A DNA stretch of 34,405 nucleotides from Thiotrichales bacterium. Its GTDB lineage: Bacteria; Pseudomonadota; Gammaproteobacteria; Francisellales; CACEW01. Where the stretch lies: the NCBI GenBank assembly GCA_947478175.1, contig CANJUQ010000018.1, positions 1 to 34,405 on the forward strand, read 5' to 3'. The notes below the pieces were generated by a model. It saw nothing but the letters and a program-made list of their open reading frames with translations. It searched no databases and was not told the origin of the DNA. This document shows positions 1-9,221 of this stretch, one piece after another. Position numbers and translations under genes: made by a program. The first letter of the stretch is position 1; the number at the start of each line of letters is the position of its first letter.

Positions 1-113
1 ATGCCGTATTCTTGGACTAGTTGATTGATTGTTTTTTGTTCTTTCAAAGCCTCAAGGCCGACCTTAGTTTTGAATTCAGCGCTGTATATTTTGCGCTTCT
101 TAATTTCTGTCAT
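1..113 (-). CDS. IS3-family transposase OrfA, N-terminal fragment
   Basis: Reading the minus strand from the ATG at 111-113 gives 37 residues that run off the window edge. They start MTEIKKRKIYSAEFKTKVGL and continue with an EALKEQKTINQLVQEYGI-type stretch. This is the usual opening of IS3-family OrfA proteins, whose N-terminal helix-turn-helix binds the terminal repeats before the OrfAB transposase is made by frameshifting. Only the start is visible, so it is unknown whether the element is intact. The plus-strand 60-aa ORF over the same bases is a shadow. Confidence 0.8.
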   Translation of the reverse strand, partial: MTEIKKRKIYSAEFKTKVGLEALKEQKTINQLVQEYG

Positions 114-178
114 TGGGTGCTCCGTGTTCGAGTCAGTATGCACCTTAAACTGCTGTCTTAAAAACCGGGTCCACTATA
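1..178 (-). mobile_element. IS3-family insertion sequence, left end (cut by window edge)
   Basis: The minus strand holds the start of an IS3-type orfA (1-113). About 60 bases upstream of its start codon is a terminus-like sequence, TAGTGGACCCGGTTTTTAAG (minus strand, about 157-176), which resembles terminal inverted repeats of IS3-group elements. The rest of the element lies outside the window, so the other terminus and the target duplication cannot be seen. The outer boundary near 176-180 is an estimate. Confidence 0.7.
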
Positions 179-242
179 GTAGATCATGGCACGTGTTCAA
201 GAATTAGCTGTCAGAATGAATGGCTTATTAGTGGGGCAAACC

Positions 243-401
243 CTACTCTTCATGCAATTCATCCAAGTTCCAGAACCCTGCTAAGAACCCTTTCACAGCG
301 GAAGCCGCCTGACTCACCTGATTCCCACCTTCCGCTGCTTGTCTAAATAAACCACTAAAACCATAACCAGCCTCTTCTGAAATTCTGGGCAGATTCGACA
401 T
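243..401 (-). CDS. Unrecognised small protein, 52 aa
   Basis: An ATG at 399-401 opens a 52-residue frame starting MSNLPRISEEAGYGFSGLFR and ending FWNLDELHEE, with stop TAG at 243-245. The middle is rich in Ala, Gly, Gln and Ser (QAAEGGNQVSQAASAVKGFL) and could form an amphipathic helix. There is no convincing ribosome binding site; GTG and TTG codons lie just upstream in frame. It follows the terminator of the sdh-suc operon and sits between it and the IS end. It may be a small gene, or the C-terminal remnant of a longer gene cut by rearrangement. I do not recognise a family. The composition looks protein-like, which is the main reason to list it. Confidence 0.4.
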   Translation of the reverse strand: MSNLPRISEEAGYGFSGLFRQAAEGGNQVSQAASAVKGFLAGFWNLDELHEE

Positions 402-408
402 CAACACT

Positions 409-440
409 AAAGAAAGAAAAACGGGACTCGTCGTCCCGTT
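409..440 (-). terminator. Rho-independent terminator of the sdh-suc operon
   Basis: On the minus strand the stem ACGGGAC / GTCCCGT (421-427 and 433-439, loop of 5) is followed by TTTTTCTTTCTTT. It lies about 30 bases beyond the sucB stop codon, so it most likely ends the sdhCDAB-sucAB transcript. Confidence 0.85.
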
Positions 441-471
441 TAAATTTTAAGGTTTTTCGAACTTTCGAGCT

Positions 472-1614
472 TTAAAGTCCCAATAAAATCCTCGCAGGAT
501 CTTCCAGCAATTCTTTAATCATCTTTAAAAAGCCGACGGACTCACGGCCGTCAATCAAACGATGATCATAAGATAAGGCCAAATACATAATCGGTCTGAT
601 CACCACTTGGCCATTTATTGCCACAGGTCGTTCGACAATATTATGCATGCCCAAAATAGCGGCCTGAGGGGCATTAATAATCGGCGTTGAAAGCATCGAA
701 CCAAACACGCCACCATTGGTAATCGTGAAGGTCCCCCCTTGCATTTCTTCAATGGTAAGCGACCCATCTCGTGCTTTGACGGCATAGTTTTTAATTTCTT
801 GTTCGATTTGGGACATTGATAATTTATCAGCTGATCTCACGACAGGAACTACTAAACCTCTTGGACTAGAGACCGCCACGCCAATATCAAAATAACCGTG
901 ATACACAATATCTTCACCATCAATCGATGCATTCACAGACGGGAATTTTTTCAAGGCTTCAGTCACGGCTTTCACAAAGAACGACATAAAGCCAAGTTTG
1001 ACCCCATGAGACTTTTCAAATTCGTCTTTGTATTTCGCCCTTAAATCCATCACGGGTTTCATATCGATTTCGTTGAATGTCGTTAACATCGCCGCCGTGT
1101 TTTGGACGTCTTTGAGTCTCTTAGCCACTGTTTTTCTTAATCGAGACATGGGAACTCTTTCTTCAGGGCGAGCTCCGCCGCTCACAAAGGCTCTGACGTC
1201 TTGAGCCGTCACACGGCCTTTTTTTCCAGACCCATCCACTTGCTTTAAATCTATTTCACTAGAAGCCGCTAAACGTCTAACCGCTGGTGAACCTTCTGGT
1301 GTTGCAGATTTTGTAGGTGCTGCCGATTTAGCTTCAGGTGCTTTGGCAGAAACTGGAGTGGGTGTAGAGCCGGCTGCCGCTTCTGTCATAGACCCAATCA
1401 CTTCTTGAGATAAAACAGTCTCGCCTTCTTTTTTAAGAATCTGGCTCACGACGCCTGATTTAATCGCTTGAATTTCTAAGACGACTTTGTCGGTTTCGAT
1501 TTCAGCTAACACATCGCCTTCTTTGACAAAATCCCCTTCTTTCACATGCCAGCTGGCGACTTCGCCTTCACTAATGGACTCTGGGAAAGTGGGTGCTTGA
1601 ATTTGAATGGTCAT
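472..1614 (-). CDS. sucB: 2-oxoglutarate dehydrogenase E2, dihydrolipoyl succinyltransferase
   Basis: This is the succinyl-transferring core of the 2-oxoglutarate dehydrogenase complex: it moves succinyl from E1 (SucA) to CoA through a lipoyl arm. At 380 aa it is slightly shorter than E. coli SucB (about 405). An N-terminal lipoyl domain (1-78) carries the lipoylated lysine in ETDKVVLE (K43). A linker rich in Ala, Pro and Ser leads to the E3-binding domain (about 109-142, AVRRLAASS...GRVTAQDV). The acyltransferase domain (about 155-380) ends with the catalytic [10 protein letters not shown] motif. AGGAAAAAATC precedes the ATG. It is the last gene of the operon, 38 bases after sucA, and is followed by an intrinsic terminator. 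The short linker is the only deviation noted. Confidence 0.97.
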   Translation of the reverse strand: MTIQIQAPTFPESISEGEVASWHVKEGDFVKEGDVLAEIETDKVVLEIQAIKSGVVSQILKKEGETVLSQEVIGSMTEAAAGSTPTPVSAKAPEAKSAAPTKSATPEGSPAVRRLAASSEIDLKQVDGSGKKGRVTAQDVRAFVSGGARPEERVPMSRLRKTVAKRLKDVQNTAAMLTTFNEIDMKPVMDLRAKYKDEFEKSHGVKLGFMSFFVKAVTEALKKFPSVNASIDGEDIVYHGYFDIGVAVSSPRGLVVPVVRSADKLSMSQIEQEIKNYAVKARDGSLTIEEMQGGTFTITNGGVFGSMLSTPIINAPQAAILGMHNIVERPVAINGQVVIRPIMYLALSYDHRLIDGRESVGFLKMIKELLEDPARILLGL

Positions 1615-1652
1615 GATTTTTTCCTAATTTTTAAAACTTATAAAATCTAAAA

Positions 1653-4517
1653 TTAATTTAACTTCAGGGCGTCTTTAATTAACTGCTCTTGCTGGGTTTT
1701 ATATAAAGACGGATAACCAACAGCTGGTGACGCAAACGCCCCACGACCTGCATAAGTTAAAACTTGATCTGGGTTTAAACAGTCACGCATTGAATGCTGC
1801 AAGACATACCAAGCGCCTTGATTCACTGGCTCTTCTTGGCACCAAACAATATCTTTAATGCCCACATATTTTTTCAACACTTGTTTTAATAAATCTTCAG
1901 GGAAGGGATACAACTGTTCCATACGAACTATTGCAATATTCTCTATTTTCTCTTCGCGGCGACGAGCTAATAAATCATAAAAAACTTTACCCTGGCAGAT
2001 AATTAATCTTTCAATTTTTTTAATATTTAAACTCTCTATTTCATCAATGACAGCGTGAAACTTGCCCTCAGCTAATTCTTGTAAACTAGAAACCACCAAA
2101 GGATGTCTCAGTAAACTTTTGGGTGTCATGACTATTAAAGGCTTGCGATAAGAACGAACCATCTGACGTCTTAACATGTGATACATCTGAGCAGGTGTCG
2201 TAGGAACACAAACTTGCATATTGTCATTCGCACACAGCTGTAAAAATCTTTCGAGCCTGGCTGATGAATGCTCTGCCCCCATGCCTTCTTGGCCATGAGG
2301 TAAAAATAAAGCCAGACCGCACATACGGCCCCATTTCTCTTCGGCTGAACTAATAAATTGATCAATGACGACCTGAGCACCATTCGCGAAATCACCAAAC
2401 TGCGCTTCCCAGATTACCAAAGAATTTGGCGCTGAACAGGCATAGCCATACTCAAACGCCATGACGGCTTCTTCAGACAAAGTCGAATCAATGATGTCAA
2501 TATTGGGCTGTTCAGGGAATAAATTTTTCAAAGGTACATAGAGAGCATCCGTGTTTTGATCATGCAACACAGCATGTCTATGAGAGAACGTCCCTCTACC
2601 GGCATCTTGCCCTACTAATCTGACCGGATAACCTTCTTCTATTAAAGTCGCATAAGCCAATACTTCGGCATAACCCCAATTCAAGGGCAATTTGCCTTGG
2701 GTCATTTGAGCACGATCTTCTAACGTTTTTGCGACTTGTTTTTGTAAAACAAAGCCCTCAGGAATTACATCTAATTTTTTAGCAACTTCTTTCAAATGCT
2801 CCAGGCTCATGACCGTTGAACAGGGCACATCCCAATGAATGCCTAAATAAGGACCCCAATTAAGCGCCCGGCTCACACTGCTTTTTTCTGACAGCTTAAC
2901 GACCGGTTTTCCCGCTTCTAATTTAGCTTTATAGTTTGAAATAAACTGATCGGCTTCTGACTGAGTTAACACCCCAGCTTTAATTAAATAATCCGAATAA
3001 ATCTTATGAGGCGTTGGGTGTTTCTTGATAGCTTGGTACATCAAAGGCTGAGTCCCAAAGGGCTCGTCGGATTCGTTATGCCCATGAAGTCTGTAACAGA
3101 CTAAATCAATCACGACGTCTTTATGGAATTTCATTCGATAATCAATAGCTAATTGAGTCACAAAATGGACCGCTTCTGGATCATCACCATTCACATGAAA
3201 GACGGGTGCTTCGATCATTTTGGCAACGTCAGTACAGTAAGTAGACGAGCGCGCATCTAACGGATTCGAAATGGTAAATCCAACCTGGTTATTGATCACA
3301 ATATGAACCGTCCCACCCGTGCTAAATCCACGCAACTGGGAAAGATTTAAAGTCTCCATGACCACGCCTTGACCTGCAAAAGCCGCATCTCCATGAATCG
3401 CAATGGGTAACACACGAGAACGATCTAAATGACGACGGTCTTGTCTCGCTCTGACAGAGCCAGAAACCACTGGAGAGACAATCTCTAGATGGGAAGGATT
3501 AAACGCCATGGCCACATGGACAACCCCATGAGCTGTTTCAATATCCGAGGAGAATCCATTGTGATATTTAACATCGCCAGACAGTAAATTCTTATGATGC
3601 TTACCCTCAAACTCAGCCATTAAATCTTCAGGGGACTTTCCAATCACATTCACTAAGACATTCAGCCTTCCGCGATGGGCCATGCCCATGACGACTTCTT
3701 TGACACCCTGGTGACAAGCCTGGTCAATCAACTGATTCACCATGGGAATTAAACTATCGCCCCCTTCGAGCGAAAATCTTTTCTGACCGACATATTTCAT
3801 ACCCAAATATTTTTCTAAGCCATCGGCTGAAACTAAATCTGCATAGATTTTTTTCTGGGTTTTTTTATCTAAATCTAATTTTGAAAAATCTCTTGTTTCT
3901 CTTGTTTCAACACGAGAGCGAATCCACATTTTTTCTTCGCTAGCCGTATTATTATTAGACATGTGCATATATTCAATGCCGATGGTTTGGCAATAAATTT
4001 TTTCAAGCTGGCTAATAATTTCTTTTAATTTAATTTTTTTTGAATAACCCAAATCTCGAATATCAAATTCTTTATTTAAATCTTCTTGAGTTAAGCCATG
4101 AAACCCCAGGGTTAAATCTTTAATTTCTGGCAATGGATTTAAACCTAGTGGGTCTATTTGAGCGCGACGATGACCGACAGATCGATAGGCATAAATCAAA
4201 TCCATGACAGAGACTAATTTATGGGCTTCACCGGGCGCCAAACAATTTTTTAATTCAGATGATTTAGATGTCTCAGATTGAACAATGCCAGGCATTGTCA
4301 CCATGGATAAAAAAGCTTCCCGAATGGCTTCATGGGAAACATCTTTTGCACCCTGCATTTGCTGGGTCAGTTGATCAAAATAAGCTTTCCAACTGGGTTC
4401 AACTAACGAAGGATCTTGTAAATAGTCTTCATAAATAGCTTCCAAATAGGCACTGTTGGCCCCAGACAGCTGGGAGCTTTTCCACGCAGCCCGCATGGAA
4501 GTCAAAGAATCAGACAT
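1653..4517 (-). CDS. sucA: 2-oxoglutarate dehydrogenase E1 component
   Basis: This thiamine-diphosphate enzyme decarboxylates 2-oxoglutarate and succinylates the lipoyl group of SucB. The chosen start is the ATG at 4517 (954 aa; E. coli has 933), because GAGGGAAAA sits about 8 bases upstream. A TTG five codons earlier would put the start inside that binding site. Visible landmarks are the N-terminal subunit-binding segment (NSAYLEAIYEDYLQDPSLV), GMAHRGRLNVL, the cofactor region HGDAAFAGQG and NNQVGFTISNP, the pyrimidine-binding part VGQDAGRGTFSHRHAVLHDQ, and RKPLIVMTPKSLLRHP near the C-terminus. It lies between sdhB (48-base gap) and sucB. The E3 gene (lpd) is not in the window. Confidence 0.97.
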   Translation of the reverse strand: MSDSLTSMRAAWKSSQLSGANSAYLEAIYEDYLQDPSLVEPSWKAYFDQLTQQMQGAKDVSHEAIREAFLSMVTMPGIVQSETSKSSELKNCLAPGEAHKLVSVMDLIYAYRSVGHRRAQIDPLGLNPLPEIKDLTLGFHGLTQEDLNKEFDIRDLGYSKKIKLKEIISQLEKIYCQTIGIEYMHMSNNNTASEEKMWIRSRVETRETRDFSKLDLDKKTQKKIYADLVSADGLEKYLGMKYVGQKRFSLEGGDSLIPMVNQLIDQACHQGVKEVVMGMAHRGRLNVLVNVIGKSPEDLMAEFEGKHHKNLLSGDVKYHNGFSSDIETAHGVVHVAMAFNPSHLEIVSPVVSGSVRARQDRRHLDRSRVLPIAIHGDAAFAGQGVVMETLNLSQLRGFSTGGTVHIVINNQVGFTISNPLDARSSTYCTDVAKMIEAPVFHVNGDDPEAVHFVTQLAIDYRMKFHKDVVIDLVCYRLHGHNESDEPFGTQPLMYQAIKKHPTPHKIYSDYLIKAGVLTQSEADQFISNYKAKLEAGKPVVKLSEKSSVSRALNWGPYLGIHWDVPCSTVMSLEHLKEVAKKLDVIPEGFVLQKQVAKTLEDRAQMTQGKLPLNWGYAEVLAYATLIEEGYPVRLVGQDAGRGTFSHRHAVLHDQNTDALYVPLKNLFPEQPNIDIIDSTLSEEAVMAFEYGYACSAPNSLVIWEAQFGDFANGAQVVIDQFISSAEEKWGRMCGLALFLPHGQEGMGAEHSSARLERFLQLCANDNMQVCVPTTPAQMYHMLRRQMVRSYRKPLIVMTPKSLLRHPLVVSSLQELAEGKFHAVIDEIESLNIKKIERLIICQGKVFYDLLARRREEKIENIAIVRMEQLYPFPEDLLKQVLKKYVGIKDIVWCQEEPVNQGAWYVLQHSMRDCLNPDQVLTYAGRGAFASPAVGYPSLYKTQQEQLIKDALKLN

Positions 4518-4565
4518 TATGTTTTCCCTCAAAAATTTTTAATAATTTTTATATTTTTATAAAAA

Positions 4566-5264
4566 TTAAACAGCCCGTTTTAAAATTTCGGAACGCAATT
4601 TACCGATGGCCTTGGTTGGATTCAAGCCTTTTGGGCAAACACTCACGCAATTCATGATTCCACGGCATCTAAAAACACTAAACGGATCTTCCAAGTCTTT
4701 GAGTCTTTCTTCTGTCGCCGCATCACGGCTATCCACGACAAAACGATACGCCTGTAATAGCCCAGCGGGACCGACAAATTTATCGGGATTCCACCAGAAA
4801 GACGGGCAAGACGTCGTACAACAAGCGCACAAAATACATTCGTACAAGCCATCTAACTTGGCTCGTTCTTCAGGAGTCTGGAGATATTCTTTGGCAGGCG
4901 CAGGCTCAGCGCCTTGTAAATACGGTTTTACTTTTTCATAGTTTTTATAAAACTGCGTCATATCGACCACTAAGTCTCTTAACACTGGCAAGCCAGGCAA
5001 GGGTCTTAGAACAATAGGCTTAGGTAATTCTGAAAGATGGGTGATACACGCCAATCTGTTTTTACCATTGATATTCATACCATCTGACCCACAAACGCCT
5101 TCACGACAAGAACGACGCAATGCCAACGTTGGATCTTTTTCTTTTAATAATTCAATGGCCGTTAAAACCATCATGCCGCTGTCATCTGGGATATTTAAAT
5201 CAAACGTCTGCATATAGGGCTTTTGATCGACTTCAGGGTTATATCGATAGACATGAAATTCCAT
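4566..5264 (-). CDS. sdhB: Succinate dehydrogenase iron-sulfur subunit
   Basis: SdhB carries electrons from the flavoprotein SdhA to the membrane quinone site. All three cluster motifs are present in 232 aa. The 2Fe-2S site is CREGVCGSDG...LAC (C53, C58, D61, C73), with Asp as third ligand as in E. coli. The 4Fe-4S site is CILCACCTTSCP. The 3Fe-4S site is CRGIMNCVSVCPKGLNP. Length and order match the family. The gap to the upstream sdhA is unusually long (118 bases) and holds a palindromic repeat and a CCAA tract. The small ORFs called on the other strand here are shadows. Confidence 0.97.
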   Translation of the reverse strand: MEFHVYRYNPEVDQKPYMQTFDLNIPDDSGMMVLTAIELLKEKDPTLALRRSCREGVCGSDGMNINGKNRLACITHLSELPKPIVLRPLPGLPVLRDLVVDMTQFYKNYEKVKPYLQGAEPAPAKEYLQTPEERAKLDGLYECILCACCTTSCPSFWWNPDKFVGPAGLLQAYRFVVDSRDAATEERLKDLEDPFSVFRCRGIMNCVSVCPKGLNPTKAIGKLRSEILKRAV

Positions 5265-5309
5265 TTTTTAATTTCTCCAAATTCTTTAGGTGCTTACTCT
5301 ACGCAGCAA

Positions 5310-5334
5310 GGGCGAATACAAGATTCGCCCCTAC
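5310..5334. repeat. Dispersed GC-rich palindrome, copy 1 (inside the sdh operon)
   Basis: Arms GGGCGAAT (5310-5317) and ATTCGCCC (5323-5330) are separated by ACAAG, and CTAC follows. The same 25 bases occur without mismatch as the right arm of the composite repeat at 31972-31996. The copy sits between sdhA and sdhB, so it is transcribed within the operon and could form a hairpin that affects mRNA stability or the sdhA:sdhB ratio. Confidence 0.85.
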
Positions 5335-5335
5335 A

Positions 5336-5370
5336 CCAACCAACCAACCAACCAGCCAACCAGCCAGCCA
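5336..5370. repeat. CCAA/CCAG tetranucleotide tract
   Basis: Directly after the palindrome is a run of about eight tetranucleotides, first CCAA then mixed with CCAG. It is noncoding, between sdhA and sdhB. Such tracts can change length by slippage. Confidence 0.85.
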
Positions 5371-5382
5371 ATTATTTAATAA

Positions 5383-7161
5383 TTAATAAATTCTCTCTTT
5401 GGGTTGGAACGCCTCGACTTCGACAGGTTTAAAATTGACTTCACGCGTCGACGTCCGCTGATTTTCTGCAAAATACAACGTGTGTTTCACCCAATTGACA
5501 TTGTCATGCTCTGGGTAATCTTCCCGTGAATGTGCGCCTCGAGTCTCAGTTCTGAAATTCGCACAGACCGCTGTCGCCAAGGCTACTTCCATTAAGTTAT
5601 CTAGTTCTAAAGCTTCAATGCGCATGGTATTAAAATTATTAGAATGATCCGGCAGAACGGCGTAGGCCAATCTTTCTTTGAGTTCTAATAATTTTTTCAT
5701 GCCTTCGGCCATAAATTCGCCTTTTCTGAACACCCCAAAATCTTGCTGCATGATTTTTTTCATTTGGGTTCTAATTTCAAACAAACTTTCGCCAGTCTTA
5801 TTTTTAGTCTGATTCCAACGATTTAATCTTGTTAAAGATTGTTCAACATCAGAATCTCTGACATTCGATAAGCTCAGACCCTCACGAACGGCATTATGAA
5901 TATGTATCCCCGCAGCGCGTCCAAAGACCACGAGATCTAATAAAGAATTAGACCCCAGGCGGTTCGCACCATGGACAGAAACACTGGCACATTCACCAAC
6001 GGCGTACAGACCTTCAATAATTTTATCTTGTCCAGAGCTCTCTTGAGTAATCACTTGCCCATGAATATTGGTCGGAATTCCGCCCATCATATAATGGCAA
6101 GTGGGAACCACTGGGATGGGCTCTTTGACAGGATCTACGCCTGCAAAAGTCTTGGCTAATTCACGAATCCCCGGCAATCTTTTCGCAATTAATTCTTCGC
6201 CTAGATGAGTCAGATCTAATTTCACATAGTCTTCCCCGCCAGGATTACAGCCTCGGCCTTCACGAATTTCCATTGCACTGGCTCGAGAAACCACATCGCG
6301 ACAAGCTAAATCTTTGGCATTGGGAGCATAACGTTCCATATAACGTTCACCGTCTTTATTTCTTAAGACACCGCCTTCACCACGACAGCCTTCAGTGACT
6401 AAGACTCCAGCCCCAGCAATACCTGTCGGATGAAATTGCCAGAATTCAATATCTTGAACTGGCAAGCCGGCTCTGAGCGCCATGCCCACACCATCCCCTG
6501 TATTAATAAATGCATTGGTCGTCGATTCATAAATCCGACCTGCACCACCCGTCGCTAAGATCGTCGCTCTGGCATGAAACACAGCGACTTCGCCTGTCTC
6601 AATGGAAATCGCCGTCACGCCAGATATTTTTCCGCCCTCTGTTTTGATTAAATCCAACGCAAACCATTCATTATAAAAATGAGCCTTGTGTCTTAAATTT
6701 CCCTGATAAAGCGTATGTAACAAAGCATGGCCCGTTCGATCTTCTGCTGCGCAAGTTCTTTGGGCAATCTTACTAGGGTCATACTCGCGAGACATGCCAC
6801 CAAAGGCTCTTTGATAAATTCGACCACTGTCTAATCTAGAAAACGGCATTCCCATATGCTCTAACTCATAGACAACTTCTGGCGCGTTCTTGCACATATA
6901 TTCAATACAGTTTTGATCGCCTAAATAATCTGACCCTTTGACGGTGTCATACATATGCCAACGCCAGTCGTCTTCATGGACATTCCCTAATGCTGCAGCC
7001 AATCCGCCTTGAGCAGAAACAGTATGTGATCGAGTGGGAAATACTTTGGAAATCACGCCGACAGATACACCTGATTTAGAAAGCTGAAGCGCCGCTTGTA
7101 AACCTGCACCGCCCGCCCCAATCACTAAAACATCAAATTCATATTTTGCTAAAGCTACCAT
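5383..7161 (-). CDS. sdhA: Succinate dehydrogenase flavoprotein subunit
   Basis: SdhA oxidises succinate to fumarate and carries covalent FAD. At 592 aa it matches the E. coli protein (588). The Rossmann motif [18 protein letters not shown] is near the N-terminus. The histidine that binds FAD lies in [16 protein letters not shown]. The substrate site is [21 protein letters not shown], which includes the catalytic Arg. [10 protein letters not shown] and [12 protein letters not shown] are the conserved C-terminal FAD and capping elements. Its ATG overlaps the sdhD stop codon as TAATG, with AGGA 8 bases upstream, suggesting translational coupling. Confidence 0.98.
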   Translation of the reverse strand: MVALAKYEFDVLVIGAGGAGLQAALQLSKSGVSVGVISKVFPTRSHTVSAQGGLAAALGNVHEDDWRWHMYDTVKGSDYLGDQNCIEYMCKNAPEVVYELEHMGMPFSRLDSGRIYQRAFGGMSREYDPSKIAQRTCAAEDRTGHALLHTLYQGNLRHKAHFYNEWFALDLIKTEGGKISGVTAISIETGEVAVFHARATILATGGAGRIYESTTNAFINTGDGVGMALRAGLPVQDIEFWQFHPTGIAGAGVLVTEGCRGEGGVLRNKDGERYMERYAPNAKDLACRDVVSRASAMEIREGRGCNPGGEDYVKLDLTHLGEELIAKRLPGIRELAKTFAGVDPVKEPIPVVPTCHYMMGGIPTNIHGQVITQESSGQDKIIEGLYAVGECASVSVHGANRLGSNSLLDLVVFGRAAGIHIHNAVREGLSLSNVRDSDVEQSLTRLNRWNQTKNKTGESLFEIRTQMKKIMQQDFGVFRKGEFMAEGMKKLLELKERLAYAVLPDHSNNFNTMRIEALELDNLMEVALATAVCANFRTETRGAHSREDYPEHDNVNWVKHTLYFAENQRTSTREVNFKPVEVEAFQPKERIY

Positions 7162-7538
7162 TAGTTAATTCCTACAATTATCCAGATTCCCCACACCGTG
7201 CAGGCAAACATGCCCAACAAAACCAGAGTCATTAAAACACCCCGGATCACACTGCAATGGATATAGTCTGTAAAAATGGTCCACATCCCAATCCAGGCGT
7301 GCAACATTAAGCTCAGTAAAAAAACAAACGTCGCAATCTTGAACCAAGTGTGACAAAACAAACCCATCCAAACAGAGTAAGTCACTGGACCCTGTAGAAA
7401 ACTATGGGATATCAAAGCACCCACGAGCAAAATAATATAAATCGCCATCAAAACGGCTGAAACTCTTTGGATAAACCAATCTTTTATGCCCGATCCCGTC
7501 AGCGACATCATGTTTTTTACGCTCTTTACCACAGCCAT
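7161..7538 (-). CDS. sdhD: Succinate dehydrogenase membrane anchor, cytochrome b556 subunit D
   Basis: This 125-aa protein has three predicted membrane helices (about 28-47, 64-85 and 98-122). The motif [14 protein letters not shown] matches the SdhD segment that contributes a haem ligand and the quinone-site Asp-Tyr. The N-terminal part ([19 protein letters not shown]) also matches the family. It overlaps the end of sdhC by 13 bases and hands over to sdhA with a one-base overlap. Confidence 0.95.
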   Translation of the reverse strand: MAVVKSVKNMMSLTGSGIKDWFIQRVSAVLMAIYIILLVGALISHSFLQGPVTYSVWMGLFCHTWFKIATFVFLLSLMLHAWIGMWTIFTDYIHCSVIRGVLMTLVLLGMFACTVWGIWIIVGIN

Positions 7539-7912
7539 ACTCCCAACAAAATAATCCCAATTAATCCAATGACCATGACACCTGTCGAACTAATTTTTCC
7601 GCCCAACTTAGATTCCCAATGACCTAGATCCATTATTAAATGCTTAATTCCAGCGACTAGGTGATACCAAAGTGCTGAGAGCAAAACCCAAATAAAAAAC
7701 TTAGCTAAATCACAATTAAATCCCGCTTGAATTTCTAAAAAACTACTGGGTGACTGAACGGATTTATCTAAAAGCCATAACATAAACGGGATCATTAAAA
7801 ATAAAACAAACCCAGAAATGCGATGCAAAATCGATGCAATCGCCATGATGGGAAATCGATAACGCAATAAGCTACCGATTCCGATGTTACGCGGAGCCGA
7901 ATGACGAGCCAT
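7526..7912 (-). CDS. sdhC: Succinate dehydrogenase cytochrome b556 subunit C
   Basis: The start chosen is the ATG at 7912 (128 aa; E. coli has 129), because AAGAGGAAA lies about 7 bases upstream. A longer frame adds 19 residues with no family match. Three membrane helices are visible. SILHRISGF is the signature around the quinone site (Ser, Arg), and HLVAGIKHLIMDLGHW contains the haem-ligand region. SdhC anchors SdhAB to the inner membrane together with SdhD. It is the first gene of the operon. Confidence 0.96.
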   Translation of the reverse strand: MARHSAPRNIGIGSLLRYRFPIMAIASILHRISGFVLFLMIPFMLWLLDKSVQSPSSFLEIQAGFNCDLAKFFIWVLLSALWYHLVAGIKHLIMDLGHWESKLGGKISSTGVMVIGLIGIILLGVWLW

Positions 7913-7959
7913 GGGGATTTTCCTCTTGAAATAAATAATCAGAACAAAAAACGGGCGCG

Positions 7960-7968
7960 ATTCTAGCA
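7960..7968 (-). promoter_or_regulatory. Extended -10 promoter candidate for the sdh-suc operon
   Basis: On the minus strand TGC-TAGAAT lies 48 bases upstream of the sdhC start. The TG one base before the hexamer is the extended -10 pattern. The best -35 (TAGATT, 16-base spacer) matches the consensus weakly, as is typical of extended -10 promoters. Confidence 0.5.
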
Positions 7969-8018
7969 CAGCAAGAGGCCGAATCTAGCGGGCATGCGGA
8001 TTTCCTGATGAGTCTTTT

Positions 8019-8045
8019 GTAGGGGCGGCCGGCAGCTGCCCCTAC
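8019..8045. repeat. Dispersed GC-rich palindrome, copy 2 (GGCCGGCAG core)
   Basis: GTAGGGGC (8019-8026) and GCCCCTAC (8038-8045) are perfect inverted arms around GGCCGGCAGCT. The ends are the same as in copies 1, 3 and 5 but the core differs. It lies between the divergent sdhC and coaE genes and overlaps the most upstream possible coaE frame. Confidence 0.8.
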
Positions 8046-8105
8046 TTGCCGCCCCCCTGCTTCACAGATACCCTTCCCCGCTCAAAATTTTGTCGAGATA
8101 AAACC

Positions 8106-8717
8106 TTGCCACACCCCTATATCCTTGGCCTCACCGGTGGTATCGCCAGCGGAAAAAGTACCGTCAGTCATTGGCTCTCCCAACATAATATTGAGATTAT
8201 TGACGCGGATTTAATCTCCCGAGAAATCGTCCTTCCAGACACCCTCACCTGGAAAAAAATCCATGAAAATTTTAAATCTAAATTTAATCTTTCTGTTTTA
8301 AATCCAGATAAATCTTTAAATCGATCTTTAATAAAAAAAATTATTTTTGAACACCCTGAAGAACGCCTGTGGCTTGAGTCTTTAACGCATCCCATCATCC
8401 GAGAAAAAATTAATCACCAGATTAAAAAATCTAAAAATCCAATCATCTGTTTAGTGATTCCCCTGCTGAAATCTCGCGAAGACTATCCCATGATTCAGAC
8501 ATTAATAACGATAGATATTGAACCGCCTGTCCAATTAGATCGATTAATCAAAAGAGATCCAATTTCCCCAGAACAGGCTAAAAAGATTATGGCAAGCCAG
8601 CCTTCTCGAGAGGCCAGATTAGCGATGGCGGACATCATTATTCCCAATCACGACGGGCTAGAACAATTGGAAAATTATTTCAAGATTCATGTGATGCCCA
8701 ACTTAAAAAACATCTAA
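8106..8717 (+). CDS. coaE: Dephospho-CoA kinase
   Basis: CoaE phosphorylates the 3'-OH of dephospho-CoA, the last step of coenzyme A synthesis. The P-loop GLTGGIASGKST is close to the N-terminus, followed by IDADLISREIV and the family's LxxLxHPxIR motif (LESLTHPIIREKI). The start is taken as TTG at 8106 (203 aa; E. coli has 206), with GAG about 9 bases upstream. This gives the usual 7-8 residues before the P-loop. The open frame reaches back to TTG 8046, but the extra 20 residues are unlike the family and border the palindromic repeat. No ATG is available in this region. Confidence 0.92.
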   Translation: MPHPYILGLTGGIASGKSTVSHWLSQHNIEIIDADLISREIVLPDTLTWKKIHENFKSKFNLSVLNPDKSLNRSLIKKIIFEHPEERLWLESLTHPIIREKINHQIKKSKNPIICLVIPLLKSREDYPMIQTLITIDIEPPVQLDRLIKRDPISPEQAKKIMASQPSREARLAMADIIIPNHDGLEQLENYFKIHVMPNLKNI

Positions 8718-9221
8718 ATTTTCCTAAAAATTTTCATCACACTTGATAATTAGCGTCGCGAGATAGAATTTTTTATTGCCTGTAACGCGCTAAAAACACC
8801 CGAAATCACAAAATTATTTTTTTTTTTCAGAATCTCATATTTCCAGAAAATTATTAAAATAAAAATCAAAATAACGTCTTAATAAAAATCAAACTCAAAA
8901 TATAAATAAAAAATTCATAGCGCCTCTCAAACACAAAGAAAATAAAGAAAGATCTTAATTATTTTTTTAATTTTCGTTATGAAAATACACCTGAATAACC
9001 CGTAAAAATCCTAGTCAAGAATTTGTGTTTAAAAGTGACTGTAAAAATACACAGGAACACGATTAATTTTTAAATTCAAATAGTTATCAATAATATCCAT
9101 TGCAATAAATTCCAGTATTGATAGATTTTCGCTGCCTCTGAACAGGGCGAAAGATTTCAAAATTAATAATGATTAAATAAAAAGACTAAACAATATGAAC
9201 TTGGACTAAGGAGCTTTAAGC
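8718..9221. other. 504-base AT-rich gene-free region upstream of rpoS
   Basis: No plausible gene was found on either strand. It contains A/T-rich tracts, the direct repeat AATAAAAATCAAA (8858-8870 and 8881-8893) and a hairpin near its end (9127-9152). It probably holds the coaE 3' end, the rpoS promoter(s) and a long rpoS leader. I could not assign a clear -35/-10 pair. Confidence 0.6.
9127..9152 (+). promoter_or_regulatory. Hairpin in the presumed rpoS leader
   Basis: TTTCGC (9127-9132) pairs with GCGAAA (9147-9152), and CCT (9135-9137) with AGG (9144-9146), around a six-base loop with a two-base bulge. It ends 69 bases before the rpoS start and has no U-run, so it is not a classical terminator. 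It could be a leader structure. Confidence 0.4.

Noticed and set aside
25..207. Plus-strand 60-aa frame
   Set aside because: It is antisense to the IS3 orfA start, which reads as a known protein; no family pattern on this strand.
232..247. GTGGGGC...CCCTAC as a further palindrome copy
   Set aside because: One mismatch in a short stem and lacking the shared core; likely chance.
4606..4941. Plus-strand 111-aa frame inside sdhB
   Set aside because: Antisense shadow of a gene with all cluster motifs intact.
5120..5432. Two plus-strand frames of 88 and 69 aa over the sdhA-sdhB junction
   Set aside because: They translate the palindrome and the CCAA tract into Pro/Thr/Asn/Gln repeats and are mostly antisense to sdhB and sdhA.
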